From positions 1 to 64,000 of the forward strand of contig NZ_JBEYUH010000017.1 of the NCBI RefSeq assembly GCF_040643435.1: a stretch of 64,000 nt of DNA, given 5' to 3'. The DNA is from Rhodococcus sp040643435. Lineage in GTDB: Bacteria > Actinomycetota > Actinomycetes > Mycobacteriales > Mycobacteriaceae. Under the pieces are notes generated by a model. That model did not search any database. It was given only the letters and a program-made list of their open reading frames with translations, and had not been told where the DNA came from. Positions 7,399 to 15,648 of the stretch are shown one piece after another. Position 1 is the stretch's first letter. The number at the start of each line of letters is the position of its first letter. Both the position numbers and the translations under genes were made by a program.

Positions 7399-8451
7399 CT
7401 ACGAGTCCTCGCCGTCGGCGGTCTTCGCCTGCTCGACCCCATCGAAGGCGTCGAGCAGGCGCTGTGCGGCGAGCGCTGCGGTGAGCGACCCGTCCCGCAC
7501 CCCTGATTCGACGTCCTTACGGATCGCCCGGACGCGCGGCGACGTCTCGAGTCGCCGCAACAACTGGTCGTGCACCATCGTCCACGTCCAGTCCACCTGC
7601 TGGCGGCGGCGGTTCTCCTCGAACAGACCGGCTTCGGTGAGCACCTTCTTGTGTTCGAGGACCGTGCCCCAGAAGGTGTCCAGCCCCTCGCCTTCGAGAC
7701 CGCTCATCGTGATCACCGGTGGCTTCCAGATCGCATCGTGCGGATGCACCATGCGCATCGCGCCCGCGAGTTCACGAGCCGCCACGCGTGCGTCACGTGC
7801 ATGCTCTCCGTCGGCCTTGTTCACCGCCACCAGATCGGCGAGTTCGAGCACGCCCTTCTTGATGCCCTGCAGCTGGTCTCCGGTTCGGGCCAGAGTCAGG
7901 AAGCAGAACGTATCGACCATGTTCGCCACGGTCACCTCGGATTGCCCGACACCGACGGTCTCGACGAGGATCACGTCGAACCCGGCGGCCTCGAGGAGCA
8001 CCATGGTCTCGCGGGTGGCCTTCGCCACGCCGCCGAGGGTGCCGGCGGACGGTGACGGCCGGATATACGCGTCCCGCTGCACCGCAAGGCGCGCCATGCG
8101 TGTCTTGTCACCGAGGATCGAACCACCCGTGCGAGTCGACGACGGGTCGACGGCCAGAACCGCGACACGATGTCCCTGCTCGAGCAGAAGCATGCCCAGC
8201 GAGTCGATGAAGGTCGACTTGCCGACGCCGGGCACACCCGTGATACCCACCCGAATCGCGTTGCCCGCGTGCGGGAGCAGGCGCAACAGCAGCTGCTGCG
8301 CCTGCTCCCGATGGTCGTCGCGAGTCGACTCGATCAACGTGATCGCCCGCGCGAGGCCTGCCCGCTCGTTCGCGAGCACGGCTTCGGCGAGGGCGTCGAC
8401 GTCGACCGGGCGGCGGCGGGTCCGCGCGGCGTCGACCGAGGTGTCGCTCAT
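7399..8451 (-). CDS. meaB: Methylmalonyl-CoA mutase-associated GTPase MeaB
   Basis: 350 aa, normal length for the MeaB/ArgK family of G3E P-loop GTPases. The P-loop GVPGVGKST lies at residues 72-80. The switch region has the DPSSTRTGGSILGDKTRM segment, ETVGVGQSE follows, and the base-recognition motif is NKADG. MeaB binds methylmalonyl-CoA mutase, gates adenosylcobalamin loading and protects the enzyme from inactivation. The gene lies 7 nt downstream of mutB on the same strand, confirming this partner and arguing against the older 'LAO/AO transport ATPase' label. Confidence 0.95.
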   Translation of the reverse strand: MSDTSVDAARTRRRPVDVDALAEAVLANERAGLARAITLIESTRDDHREQAQQLLLRLLPHAGNAIRVGITGVPGVGKSTFIDSLGMLLLEQGHRVAVLAVDPSSTRTGGSILGDKTRMARLAVQRDAYIRPSPSAGTLGGVAKATRETMVLLEAAGFDVILVETVGVGQSEVTVANMVDTFCFLTLARTGDQLQGIKKGVLELADLVAVNKADGEHARDARVAARELAGAMRMVHPHDAIWKPPVITMSGLEGEGLDTFWGTVLEHKKVLTEAGLFEENRRRQQVDWTWTMVHDQLLRRLETSPRVRAIRKDVESGVRDGSLTAALAAQRLLDAFDGVEQAKTADGEDS

Positions 8452-8458
8452 GCCGACG

Positions 8459-10705
8459 TCAGTCCCCGAGCTGGTGGCCGAGCTGGGCGGCGAGCTTGGT
8501 CAGCAGACCCGACGCCGCATCTGCGATCACGGTGCCGGGCGGGAAGATCGCCGCTGCACCGGCCGCGTAGAGCTCGTCGAAGTCACCCGGCGGGATGACA
8601 CCACCCACGACGATCATGATGTCCTCGCGGCCCACCTCGGCCAGTGCCTGCTTGAGGGCAGGGACCAGCGTCAGGTGACCCGCGGCCAACGACGACACGC
8701 CGATGACGTGCACGTCGTTGTCGGCCGCCTGCTGGGCGACCTCTTCGGGGGTCTGGAACAGCGGTCCCACGTCGACGTCGAAGCCGAGATCGGCGAAGGC
8801 CGTGGCGATCACCTTCTGACCTCGGTCGTGACCGTCCTGACCCATCTTCGCGACGAGGATGCGCGGGCGGCGGCCCTCTTCCTCGGCGAACTTCTCGACC
8901 AGCTCGGTCGCGGCGCTGATATTGGTGGCCTTACCGGCCTCGTCGCGGTACACGCCGCTGATCGTACGGATCTCGGCCTGGTGGCGGCCGTAGACCTTCT
9001 CGAGGGCGTCGGAGATCTCGCCGACGGTCGCCTTCGCGCGTGCCGCATCGATGGCCAGCGCGAGGAGATTGTTCTCGAGACCCTGGCTCTGTGCACCAGC
9101 GGCGCGGGTGAGCGCGTCGAGCGCAGCGCGGGTGGCGTCCTCGTCCCGGTCTGCGCGCAGCTGCTCGAGCTTGGCGATCTGCTCGGCCCGCACACGCGAG
9201 TTCTCGACCTTGAGGACCTCGATCTCGTGGTCCTCGGTCACCTGGTACTTGTTGACGCCGATGACCGGCTGGCGACCCGAGTCGATGCGCGCCTGGGTGC
9301 GGGCGGCCGCCTCCTCGATGCGCAGCTTCGGGATTCCCTCCGAAATCGCTTGTGCCATACCGCCGGCAGCTTCGACCTCGGCAATGTGAGCTCGCGCCTT
9401 GTTGGCGAGCTCGTGGGTGAGCCACTCGACGTAGTGCGAGCCGCCCCACGGGTCGATGGGCCGCGTGGTGCCCGACTCCTGCTGCAGCAGCAACTGGGTG
9501 TTGCGTGCGATACGGGCCGAGAAGTCGGTGGGCAGCGCCAACGCCTCGTCGAGCGCGTTGGTGTGCAGCGACTGGGTGTGCCCCTGGGTCGCGGCCATCG
9601 CCTCGACGCACGTGCGCGCGACGTTGTTGAACACGTCCTGCGCGGTGAGCGACCAACCGGAGGTCTGCGAGTGGGTGCGCAGCGACAGCGACTTCGGGTT
9701 CTTCGCACCGAACTTCGCGACGAGCTCACTCCACAGCAACCGGCCTGCGCGGAGCTTGGCGACCTCCATGAAGAAGTTCATGCCGATCGCCCAGAAGAAC
9801 GACAGTCGCGGCGCGAACTTGTCGACGTCCATCCCCGCGTCGAGACCGGCGCGGATGTACTCCATGCCGTCCGCCAAGGTGTAGGCGAGCTCGAGGTCGG
9901 CCGTGGCTCCGGCTTCCTGGATGTGGTAGCCGGAGATCGAGATCGAGTTGAACCGCGGCATCTTCGCCGAGGTGTACGCGAAGATGTCGGAGATGATCCG
10001 CATCGACGGCTTCGGCGGGTAGATGTAGGTGTTGCGGACCATGAACTCCTTCAGAATGTCGTTCTGAATGGTTCCGGCCAGCTGCTCGGGCTTGACGCCC
10101 TGTTCCTCCGCCGCCACGACGTACAGCGCCAGGATCGGCAGCACCGCACCGTTCATGGTCATCGACACCGACACCTGCGACAGATCGATGCCGTCGAAGA
10201 GCTGCCGCATGTCGAGGATCGAATCGATCGCGACACCTGCCATACCGACGTCGCCCTGCACCCGCGGGTGATCGGAGTCGTAGCCGCGGTGCGTTGCCAG
10301 GTCGAAGGCGACCGACAGGCCCTTCTGCCCGGCAGCGAGGTTACGCCGGTAGAAGGCGTTGGACTCGGCGGCGGTGGAGAAGCCCGCGTACTGGCGGATG
10401 GTCCACGGCTGGTTCACATACATCGTCGGGTACGGTCCGCGCACGAACGGCGCCAGACCCGGGTAGCTGTCGAGCGGGTATCCGTCGGCGACGACGGCGT
10501 CGCGGTCGGCCTTGGTGTAGACCGGCTTGACGTCGATGCCCTCGGGCGTCGACCACACGACGTCTTCGGTGGTGTAGTTGTTCGCCTCAGCGACGGACTC
10601 GACGAGCGCGGCGGCCTGCTCCGCGGTGGGAGCGGCGGGTCCCGGCTCGGTCGGGTCCGTCAGCGGGACGTCGGCGAAGCTGCCGATTTCGTGTTCGATG
10701 CTCAC
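8459..10705 (-). CDS. mutB: Methylmalonyl-CoA mutase large (catalytic) subunit
   Basis: 748 aa. An N-terminal (beta/alpha)8 barrel (to about residue 560) binds the CoA substrate, and a C-terminal cobalamin domain carries DGHDRG near residue 622, whose His is the cobalt ligand. With MutA it interconverts (R)-methylmalonyl-CoA and succinyl-CoA by a radical mechanism, linking propionyl-CoA from odd-chain fatty acids, sterols and branched amino acids to the TCA cycle. It begins at a GTG directly abutting the mutA stop, so the two are translationally coupled. Confidence 0.97.
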   Translation of the reverse strand: MSIEHEIGSFADVPLTDPTEPGPAAPTAEQAAALVESVAEANNYTTEDVVWSTPEGIDVKPVYTKADRDAVVADGYPLDSYPGLAPFVRGPYPTMYVNQPWTIRQYAGFSTAAESNAFYRRNLAAGQKGLSVAFDLATHRGYDSDHPRVQGDVGMAGVAIDSILDMRQLFDGIDLSQVSVSMTMNGAVLPILALYVVAAEEQGVKPEQLAGTIQNDILKEFMVRNTYIYPPKPSMRIISDIFAYTSAKMPRFNSISISGYHIQEAGATADLELAYTLADGMEYIRAGLDAGMDVDKFAPRLSFFWAIGMNFFMEVAKLRAGRLLWSELVAKFGAKNPKSLSLRTHSQTSGWSLTAQDVFNNVARTCVEAMAATQGHTQSLHTNALDEALALPTDFSARIARNTQLLLQQESGTTRPIDPWGGSHYVEWLTHELANKARAHIAEVEAAGGMAQAISEGIPKLRIEEAAARTQARIDSGRQPVIGVNKYQVTEDHEIEVLKVENSRVRAEQIAKLEQLRADRDEDATRAALDALTRAAGAQSQGLENNLLALAIDAARAKATVGEISDALEKVYGRHQAEIRTISGVYRDEAGKATNISAATELVEKFAEEEGRRPRILVAKMGQDGHDRGQKVIATAFADLGFDVDVGPLFQTPEEVAQQAADNDVHVIGVSSLAAGHLTLVPALKQALAEVGREDIMIVVGGVIPPGDFDELYAAGAAAIFPPGTVIADAASGLLTKLAAQLGHQLGD

Positions 10706-12571
10706 TTACGCTCCCAGAGTGTTCAGCAGGTCGGTGAGGGCGGCGACGGCGTCGATGCGCGCGGTGAGGAATCCGTCCGGACGATCGTCGCCCTGCACAT
10801 CTCCCACGGCCTTCTCGGGGCCGGCGAGCAGCACCGTCGCGATACCCGCCGCACGCAACGCAGCGGTAGCGGTAGCGGCCTGCTCGCCGTAGCGAGCATC
10901 GGTACCACACAACACGGCGACCGACGTGCCGGTCTCGTTCACCAGCGACGACAGGTCGGCGTCGAGATCGAGCGGTCCGGGGTTGATCGCTTCGATGCCG
11001 CCGGCGGCGAGCAGGTTCGCAGCGAAGGTCGCGCGCACGTTGTGTTCGGCGATCGGGCCGAGCGGGGCGAGCAGCACCCGCGGCCGCACACCGTGCGATG
11101 CCAGATGGATGTCCGACCGGTCGCGCAGCGCTTCGAACGGCGCGGCGTAACGGGCTGCGAACGCACCGGCCTCGGCAGCACCGACGGGCAGCGGCTTCTC
11201 GGCCAGATTCGGGAACTCGTTGACACCGGTCACCGAGAACTTGCGGTGGGCGACGTCGGACTCACGGCGTGCCCGGGTCGCGGCGACACGCTCGGCGATC
11301 AGCCCGGCATCGAGGGCGGCGCGGTATCCACCGGCTGCCTCGATCTGCTGGAAGAAGCTCCACGCCTTCTCGGCGATCTGCGCGGTCAGTTCCTCGACGT
11401 ACCACGAGCCCGCAGCGGGGTCGAGCACGCGACCGAGGTTGGACTCCTCGAGCAGCAGCAGCTGGGTGTTGCGGGCGATGCGGGCGGAGAACGCCTCGGA
11501 GACCTCGAGCGCTCCGGCCGGCAGAGCAGCGTCGAACGGCAGGACCGTTACGGCGTCGGCGCCGCCGACGCCTGCTCCGAAGGCAGCGAGAGTGGTGCGG
11601 AGCATGTTCACCCACGGGTCACGCTGGGACATCATCGCGGCCGAGGTCACCGCGTGCTGCGGGGCGTTGCCGGCTTCGGCAGCGCCGGCGACCTGGGCGA
11701 CACGCGCCCACACCTGACGTCCGGCCCGGAACTTGGCGATGGTCTGGAACTGGTCGTCGGTCGCGGCGAGACGGAACTCGAGCTGTCCGAGCGCTGCGGC
11801 GACCGGCATCCCGGCAGCGACGAGTTCACGCACGTAGTCGAGTCCGGCGGCGATCGCCGCACCGAGCTCCTCGGCGTCGGACGAACCCGCGTTGTGGAAA
11901 GCGGTGCCGTCCACGGTGAGGGCGCGGACTGCCTCGGCGCGGTCGGCGGCGGCCCGGGCCAGCTCGACGGCCTCGGCGACGGTGATGTCGCTGCGACCGG
12001 AGAACGCGCTCGTCAGCGGTGCGGCACCGAGGGAGATGTGCACTGCGGCGCGATCCTCGATGTCGGTACGGGAGTCGAGCACGGCGTACACGGCGGTGGC
12101 CGCTGCGATCGCGTCGGCACCGGCATCGAGGCGCACGGGCGCGAGGTCGAGGAGGACTCCGTTGAGGGCGGTGTCGAGAGCATCCACCGGTACGGCGCCG
12201 GCACCGGTCTCGAGCCACACCGAGCTGACGCCGTTGTTCAGGGCGTCGAGGATCCGCTCGTTGACCGAGGCTGCGTCGGTGCCGGTGAACCGGGCGTCGA
12301 CGCGCCAGCCGCTGTTGACGTCACGCGTGGACGATCCGCCGCGGACGAACGGGAACTCGCCGGGCAGCGGCGCTTCGTCGCGCTCCTCGCGGCTGCTGTA
12401 CAGCGGCGCGACGGTGACGTCGTCGTAGGTGGTGGTCTCGAGCAGACGCTGCGGCTCGGGTCCGAGTTCGGCCGGGTCGACGCGTCGGGACTTGGCCAGC
12501 ACCCCCGCCACCGCGTCCTGCCACTGCGCATATGCGCGCGCGGCATCCTCGGCTTCTGCAGCTAATGACAC
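10706..12571 (-). CDS. mutA: Methylmalonyl-CoA mutase small subunit
   Basis: 621 aa, homologous to MutB but lacking the DxHxxG cobalt ligand: the equivalent C-terminal region reads APLGPIAEHNVRATF. This is as expected for the non-catalytic partner of the heterodimer. The GTG start is preceded by a strong AGGAGGAAT. First gene of mutA-mutB-meaB. The upstream region carries candidate regulator sites (a TTTGCAGACTTT motif at 12594-12605 and a TGTGG-N6-CCACA repeat at 12697-12712). Confidence 0.95.
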   Translation of the reverse strand: MSLAAEAEDAARAYAQWQDAVAGVLAKSRRVDPAELGPEPQRLLETTTYDDVTVAPLYSSREERDEAPLPGEFPFVRGGSSTRDVNSGWRVDARFTGTDAASVNERILDALNNGVSSVWLETGAGAVPVDALDTALNGVLLDLAPVRLDAGADAIAAATAVYAVLDSRTDIEDRAAVHISLGAAPLTSAFSGRSDITVAEAVELARAAADRAEAVRALTVDGTAFHNAGSSDAEELGAAIAAGLDYVRELVAAGMPVAAALGQLEFRLAATDDQFQTIAKFRAGRQVWARVAQVAGAAEAGNAPQHAVTSAAMMSQRDPWVNMLRTTLAAFGAGVGGADAVTVLPFDAALPAGALEVSEAFSARIARNTQLLLLEESNLGRVLDPAAGSWYVEELTAQIAEKAWSFFQQIEAAGGYRAALDAGLIAERVAATRARRESDVAHRKFSVTGVNEFPNLAEKPLPVGAAEAGAFAARYAAPFEALRDRSDIHLASHGVRPRVLLAPLGPIAEHNVRATFAANLLAAGGIEAINPGPLDLDADLSSLVNETGTSVAVLCGTDARYGEQAATATAALRAAGIATVLLAGPEKAVGDVQGDDRPDGFLTARIDAVAALTDLLNTLGA

Positions 12572-12593
12572 GGGCGATTCCTCCTACTGCGGG

Positions 12594-12605
12594 TTTGCAG
12601 ACTTT
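12594..12605 (-). promoter_or_regulatory. RamB/PrpR-like half-palindrome before mutA
   Basis: On the minus strand this reads AAAGTCTGCAAA, one base from AAAGTTTGCAAA, the kind of site bound by RamB/PrpR regulators of acetate and propionate metabolism in corynebacteria and mycobacteria (from memory). It lies about 20 nt before the mutA start, probably within the 5' UTR. Confidence 0.3.
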
Positions 12606-12696
12606 GTACGGACGGCGTTGTCGGCCGGAGGTGGACAACCACGGAAAGGTTAGGTTGCCGTGGCTGTGATGCTAGCCCCCCACACCGCACGGCCGT

Positions 12697-12712
12697 TGTG
12701 GGGATCACCACA
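12697..12712. promoter_or_regulatory. Inverted repeat TGTGG-N6-CCACA
   Basis: A 16-bp site with perfect 5-bp arms in the mutA/TVP38 divergent region. It resembles a CRP/GlxR site (TGTGA-N6-TCACA) with one symmetric substitution in each arm. A TAGCAT -10-like hexamer for mutA lies just inside it (12669-12674, minus strand). Confidence 0.35.
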
Positions 12713-12805
12713 GTTTTTCTAGCGATCGATAACGAAGCCGTCCACAGGAACGGTATCGTGTCCACGCCCGGAGGCCGCTCGGGGGAAGCGAATGCGGCCG
12801 AGCGG

Positions 12806-12811
12806 TAGTGT
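12806..12811 (+). promoter_or_regulatory. -10 box TAGTGT, leaderless transcript
   Basis: TAGTGT is followed by 8 nt and the GTG start at 12820, without a ribosome site. Confidence 0.45.
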
Positions 12812-12819
12812 GAACGCCC

Positions 12820-13527
12820 GTGACGAGGCTTGCCGCAGACCGCAGAGTGCTCGGCACACTGGGTCTACTGGCGGCACTTGTCGTTGCAGCTCTGGTGATG
12901 CCGCACCCGTCGATCGCCCAGATCCGCGAATGGTCCGAATCGGTGGACGGCCCCACACTGCCCCTGATCTTCTTCACCGTTCACGCATTGGTGACGATCA
13001 TGCCGGTGCCACGAACCGTCTTCACACTCAGCGCCGGCGTGTTGTTCGGCAGCGCCGTCGGCATCGGGGTGACCATCGCCGCCACCACGGTCAGCGCGGT
13101 CCTCGCCTTCCTGCTCGTACGGGCTGTCGGACGCAAGGCCGTCCAGGCACGGCTCACACACCCGGCGGCGCGGGCGATCGATCTGCGCCTGGCCCGACGC
13201 GGGTGGCTCGCAGTGGGCTCGCTGCGGCTGATCGCAGCCGCCCCGTTCTTCGTCGTGAACTGTTGCTGTGCCGTCTCTGCGGTACGACTGGTGCCCTATA
13301 CGCTCGCCACGGTGGTCGGCATCCTGCCCGGCACCGTGGCGGTCGTGCTGCTCGGCGACGCACTGACCGGCCGGACGGATCCGCGGCTGATGGTGATCAC
13401 GGGAGTGTGCATGGCTCTCGGCGCGGCAGGCCTGTTGCTCGAGGCGCGACTTCCCCCACCTGCCGGTTCCGCGCTCGATGCCGCGGGTGAGGCGCTGCCC
13501 ACCTCGAGGTCCAGCCTGGAGGCTTGA
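12820..13527 (+). CDS. TVP38/TMEM64 family (SNARE-associated/DedA-like) membrane protein
   Basis: 235 aa with about five hydrophobic segments. The central FTLSAGVLFGSAVGI and the RLIAAAPFFVVNCCCAVSAV region followed by GILPGTVAVVLLGDAL match the VTT (TVP38/TMEM64) domain, proposed in some members to move or scramble phospholipids. An unusual run of three cysteines lies in the loop at about residues 148-150. Its place next to mutA matches M. tuberculosis Rv1491c-Rv1492 (from memory). The gene ends inside a hairpin. Confidence 0.85.
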   Translation: MTRLAADRRVLGTLGLLAALVVAALVMPHPSIAQIREWSESVDGPTLPLIFFTVHALVTIMPVPRTVFTLSAGVLFGSAVGIGVTIAATTVSAVLAFLLVRAVGRKAVQARLTHPAARAIDLRLARRGWLAVGSLRLIAAAPFFVVNCCCAVSAVRLVPYTLATVVGILPGTVAVVLLGDALTGRTDPRLMVITGVCMALGAAGLLLEARLPPPAGSALDAAGEALPTSRSSLEA

Positions 13528-13544
13528 TTTTCTGATATCAAGCC
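13521..13544. terminator. Stem-loop between convergent genes
   Basis: GGCTTGAT (13521-13528) pairs perfectly with ATCAAGCC (13537-13544) around an 8-nt loop. It overlaps the TVP38-family stop codon and lies between two convergent genes. The stem is short, so it is a weak terminator at best. Confidence 0.4.
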
Positions 13545-13643
13545 ACCAAGCTTGACCTATCATCGGTACATCCGCCTCGGTCCTGTGGGCGGTTGCGGTC
13601 TGCGGCGTCGGTCGGGCACTGATCACCTGACGAACTGCCGCAG

Positions 13644-13853
13644 TCAGATCTTCTTCAGTGCACCACCCTTGTGCATGGCGACGTGGTCGGTCTTGTCGCT
13701 CCGGATCTCGTACTGCGGATCGTGCTCACTGCAACGACGCATGCGTCCCTCGAACTCCACATCCTCGGTGTGCTTCTCGATGATCACACCCTCGACATAT
13801 CCGGCCTCCGAGTTCCATCGGACGTGGTCCCCTACGGAGAAATTCGTCGCCAC
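13644..13853 (-). CDS. DUF2945 (hypervirulence-associated TUDOR-like) protein
   Basis: 69 aa, starting at a GTG with AAGGGAAG about 7 nt upstream. The pattern F-x-V-G-D-H-V-R-W at residues 5-13, a GYVEGVIIEK turn, and a basic end with H-K-G-G-A-L-K-K-I define the small DUF2945/HVA1 family, which folds as a TUDOR-like beta barrel. The bacterial role is unknown; nucleic-acid or protein binding has been suggested from the fold only. Confidence 0.85.
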   Translation of the reverse strand: MATNFSVGDHVRWNSEAGYVEGVIIEKHTEDVEFEGRMRRCSEHDPQYEIRSDKTDHVAMHKGGALKKI

Positions 13854-13925
13854 GGTTTCTTCCCTTCGACGGACGGCTTCCCGTGCAGAACGGGTAGCCG
13901 CCGGTCACCGGTCCTACACGGCGGG

Positions 13926-15251
13926 TCACGACAGTCGATGTTCGGCGGGATCCGTCGCCGACTCGGCGACCGCGCGGAAGCGCTCCACGTCCTCCGGATG
14001 GAACTCCGGCCGATCGACCACCGCGTCGACGAGCAGACGCAACTGGTACTGCAAGGCAGGTACGTATTCGGTGCGGTCGTGCTCCGAGACGTAGTCCAGG
14101 AGCATGCGCAGCACCCGGGCGAGCGCCGTGGCGACATGCAGCTGCGCGGAACCTGCCTGACGGATCTGCTCGAAGGCGTGGTCGATGTATTCCTCGGGAG
14201 ACAGGATCCACGGGCGCAGCAGAATCCGGTTCTCCGGCCCCGCGATCACCGGCGCAGGACTGTCGGTGATCAGCAACGTACGCAGCAGACTGCCGAGCCG
14301 CAGAACCACTTCGGTCGCGGTCGTCGGGTCGTTGATCGCCTGACTCAGCGCGCGCAGCGCGATGTCGACCAGTTGCCGCAGCGCGAAATCCACGTCCTCT
14401 TGCATGGTGCGGGCATCGGAGATCTCCACCGCCGACTCGAGTAGCCGTAGCGTCGCAGCCCGATCCGGTGTCGGATGAACCCGCAGCAGCGGCTCTCCGC
14501 GGTGGATGTATGCGCCGGGCCGTGTCTCCAGTCGCACCACCGTCCCCGCAGGTACCACGGCCAGCACGAGTTCCGCCGGCGCCTGCGTCACCCAGCCGTC
14601 GCGCGGAGCGTACACCGTCGTTCCTTCATCGAAATCCGGCTCCGGTACCCCCTCGGCGCGGATCTCGCGATGCGCACTCCTGCCCGCACTCGATATGACC
14701 ATCTCGGCTTCCGACGCGATACTTCGCACGACCTCACCGACCTGCAATCCGTGGGCAAGCCGATTGAGATAGGCGATGATGAGCACCACGGTCGCCACCG
14801 CGAGGGCCACTGCGAGGGTGGTCGAGATCGTCGGGGCAGGTGCGGCTTCGTCCGCACCGATGTGCCGTAGCGTGAGTACGCAGTAGACGAAGGTCGCCAC
14901 CAGCATCCCGATCACCGTCTGGCTGACCCGATCTCGGATGAAGGACCGCATCACACGCGGCGAGAACTGACTACTGGCCAACTGCAAGCTCACGACCGTC
15001 AGCGAGAATACGACGCCGGCAGTGGTGATCGTGGCACCCGCCACGGTGCTCAGCAGCCAGACCGCCGCGTTGCTGTTCATCTTCAGTCCCCACGAGAAGG
15101 GACCGACCGTCCGGTCGATGTAGCCGCTCACCTCTGCGACTACGGCTCCCGCAAGGACGATGAGGGCAGGCAGGCCGAACAGACTTTCCCGAAATCGGTA
15201 CGTGCCCGCGGCGAATCGCAACTGCATCCATGATCTCGGAACGATGGTCAT
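13926..15251 (-). CDS. DUF2254 family membrane protein
   Basis: 441 aa from the ATG at 15251, chosen because TAGCGT (15259-15264 read on the minus strand) lies 7 nt upstream as a leaderless -10; a GTG three codons earlier overlaps that box. The N-terminal half has four transmembrane segments (about 20-40, 62-85, 105-130 and 135-160). The C-terminal half is soluble, with TVYAPRDGWVTQ and a SQAINDPTTATE motif typical of DUF2254. The function of the family is unknown. Confidence 0.8.
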   Translation of the reverse strand: MTIVPRSWMQLRFAAGTYRFRESLFGLPALIVLAGAVVAEVSGYIDRTVGPFSWGLKMNSNAAVWLLSTVAGATITTAGVVFSLTVVSLQLASSQFSPRVMRSFIRDRVSQTVIGMLVATFVYCVLTLRHIGADEAAPAPTISTTLAVALAVATVVLIIAYLNRLAHGLQVGEVVRSIASEAEMVISSAGRSAHREIRAEGVPEPDFDEGTTVYAPRDGWVTQAPAELVLAVVPAGTVVRLETRPGAYIHRGEPLLRVHPTPDRAATLRLLESAVEISDARTMQEDVDFALRQLVDIALRALSQAINDPTTATEVVLRLGSLLRTLLITDSPAPVIAGPENRILLRPWILSPEEYIDHAFEQIRQAGSAQLHVATALARVLRMLLDYVSEHDRTEYVPALQYQLRLLVDAVVDRPEFHPEDVERFRAVAESATDPAEHRLS

Positions 15252-15422
15252 GTCGATCACGCTATCGGCGCACCGGGTCGCTCCGCCCCAGAGCGAGCGC
15301 CTCGCTCCGGTCGTGCGCCGAACACCGCCGTGAACGGCTTGCGCCGATGCAGATCGCTACCGCGCAGACTTACGAAGGACCATGGCATACTTTGTCGCAA
15401 CAACTGAACAGCCACCGAACCG
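15252..15422. other. Intergenic stretch before the riboswitch
   Basis: Region between the divergent DUF2254 and EamA genes. It must hold the promoter of the riboswitch transcript. CATACT (15386-15391) is the best -10 candidate, about 32 nt before the first aptamer; no convincing -35 is seen. Confidence 0.4.
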
Positions 15423-15595
15423 CGGCGGGAGAGTCCCGCACACAGCGGGCGCCGAAGGAGCAACCTCCCCGGGAATCTCTCAGGCCCCCAAGACCGCCAC
15501 GGCGAGGCTCCTCTGGAAAGCAACTCTTCCGGGTTCACCGAAGGTGTAAGCGGATCACGTCCGCGAAAGCTCTCAGGTCCGATGACAGAGCGGGG
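15423..15595 (+). ncRNA. Tandem glycine riboswitch
   Basis: Two adjacent aptamers. The first (about 15424-15512) carries GGGAGAG, GCCGAAGGAGCAA and AATCTCTCAGGC; the second (about 15513-15595) carries TGGAAAGC, CACCGAAGGTGTAAGC and AAAGCTCTCAGGT followed by GACAGAG. These are the conserved cores of the cooperative glycine riboswitch, joined by a short linker. It precedes an EamA transporter rather than the usual glycine-cleavage genes. The 3' strand of the second P1 stem (AGCGGG, 15589-15594) can alternatively pair with CCCGCT (15606-15611), a plausible expression-platform switch. Confidence 0.95.
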
Positions 15596-15648
15596 AACGA
15601 CAACACCCGCTGGTGCTCACTTCGTGCACCCTGTCCTGAGGAAGACGT

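Noticed and set aside
7481..12565. A very long plus-strand reading frame opposite meaB-mutB-mutA
   Set aside because: It is an antisense artefact of high-GC codon bias: low-complexity Arg/Gly/Asp translation with no domain, while the minus strand encodes clear enzymes.
12646..12664. Possible IdeR/DtxR iron box (AAGGTTAGG...) upstream of mutA
   Set aside because: Only one half of the 19-bp palindrome fits; the other half does not, and mutA is not a usual iron-regulated gene.
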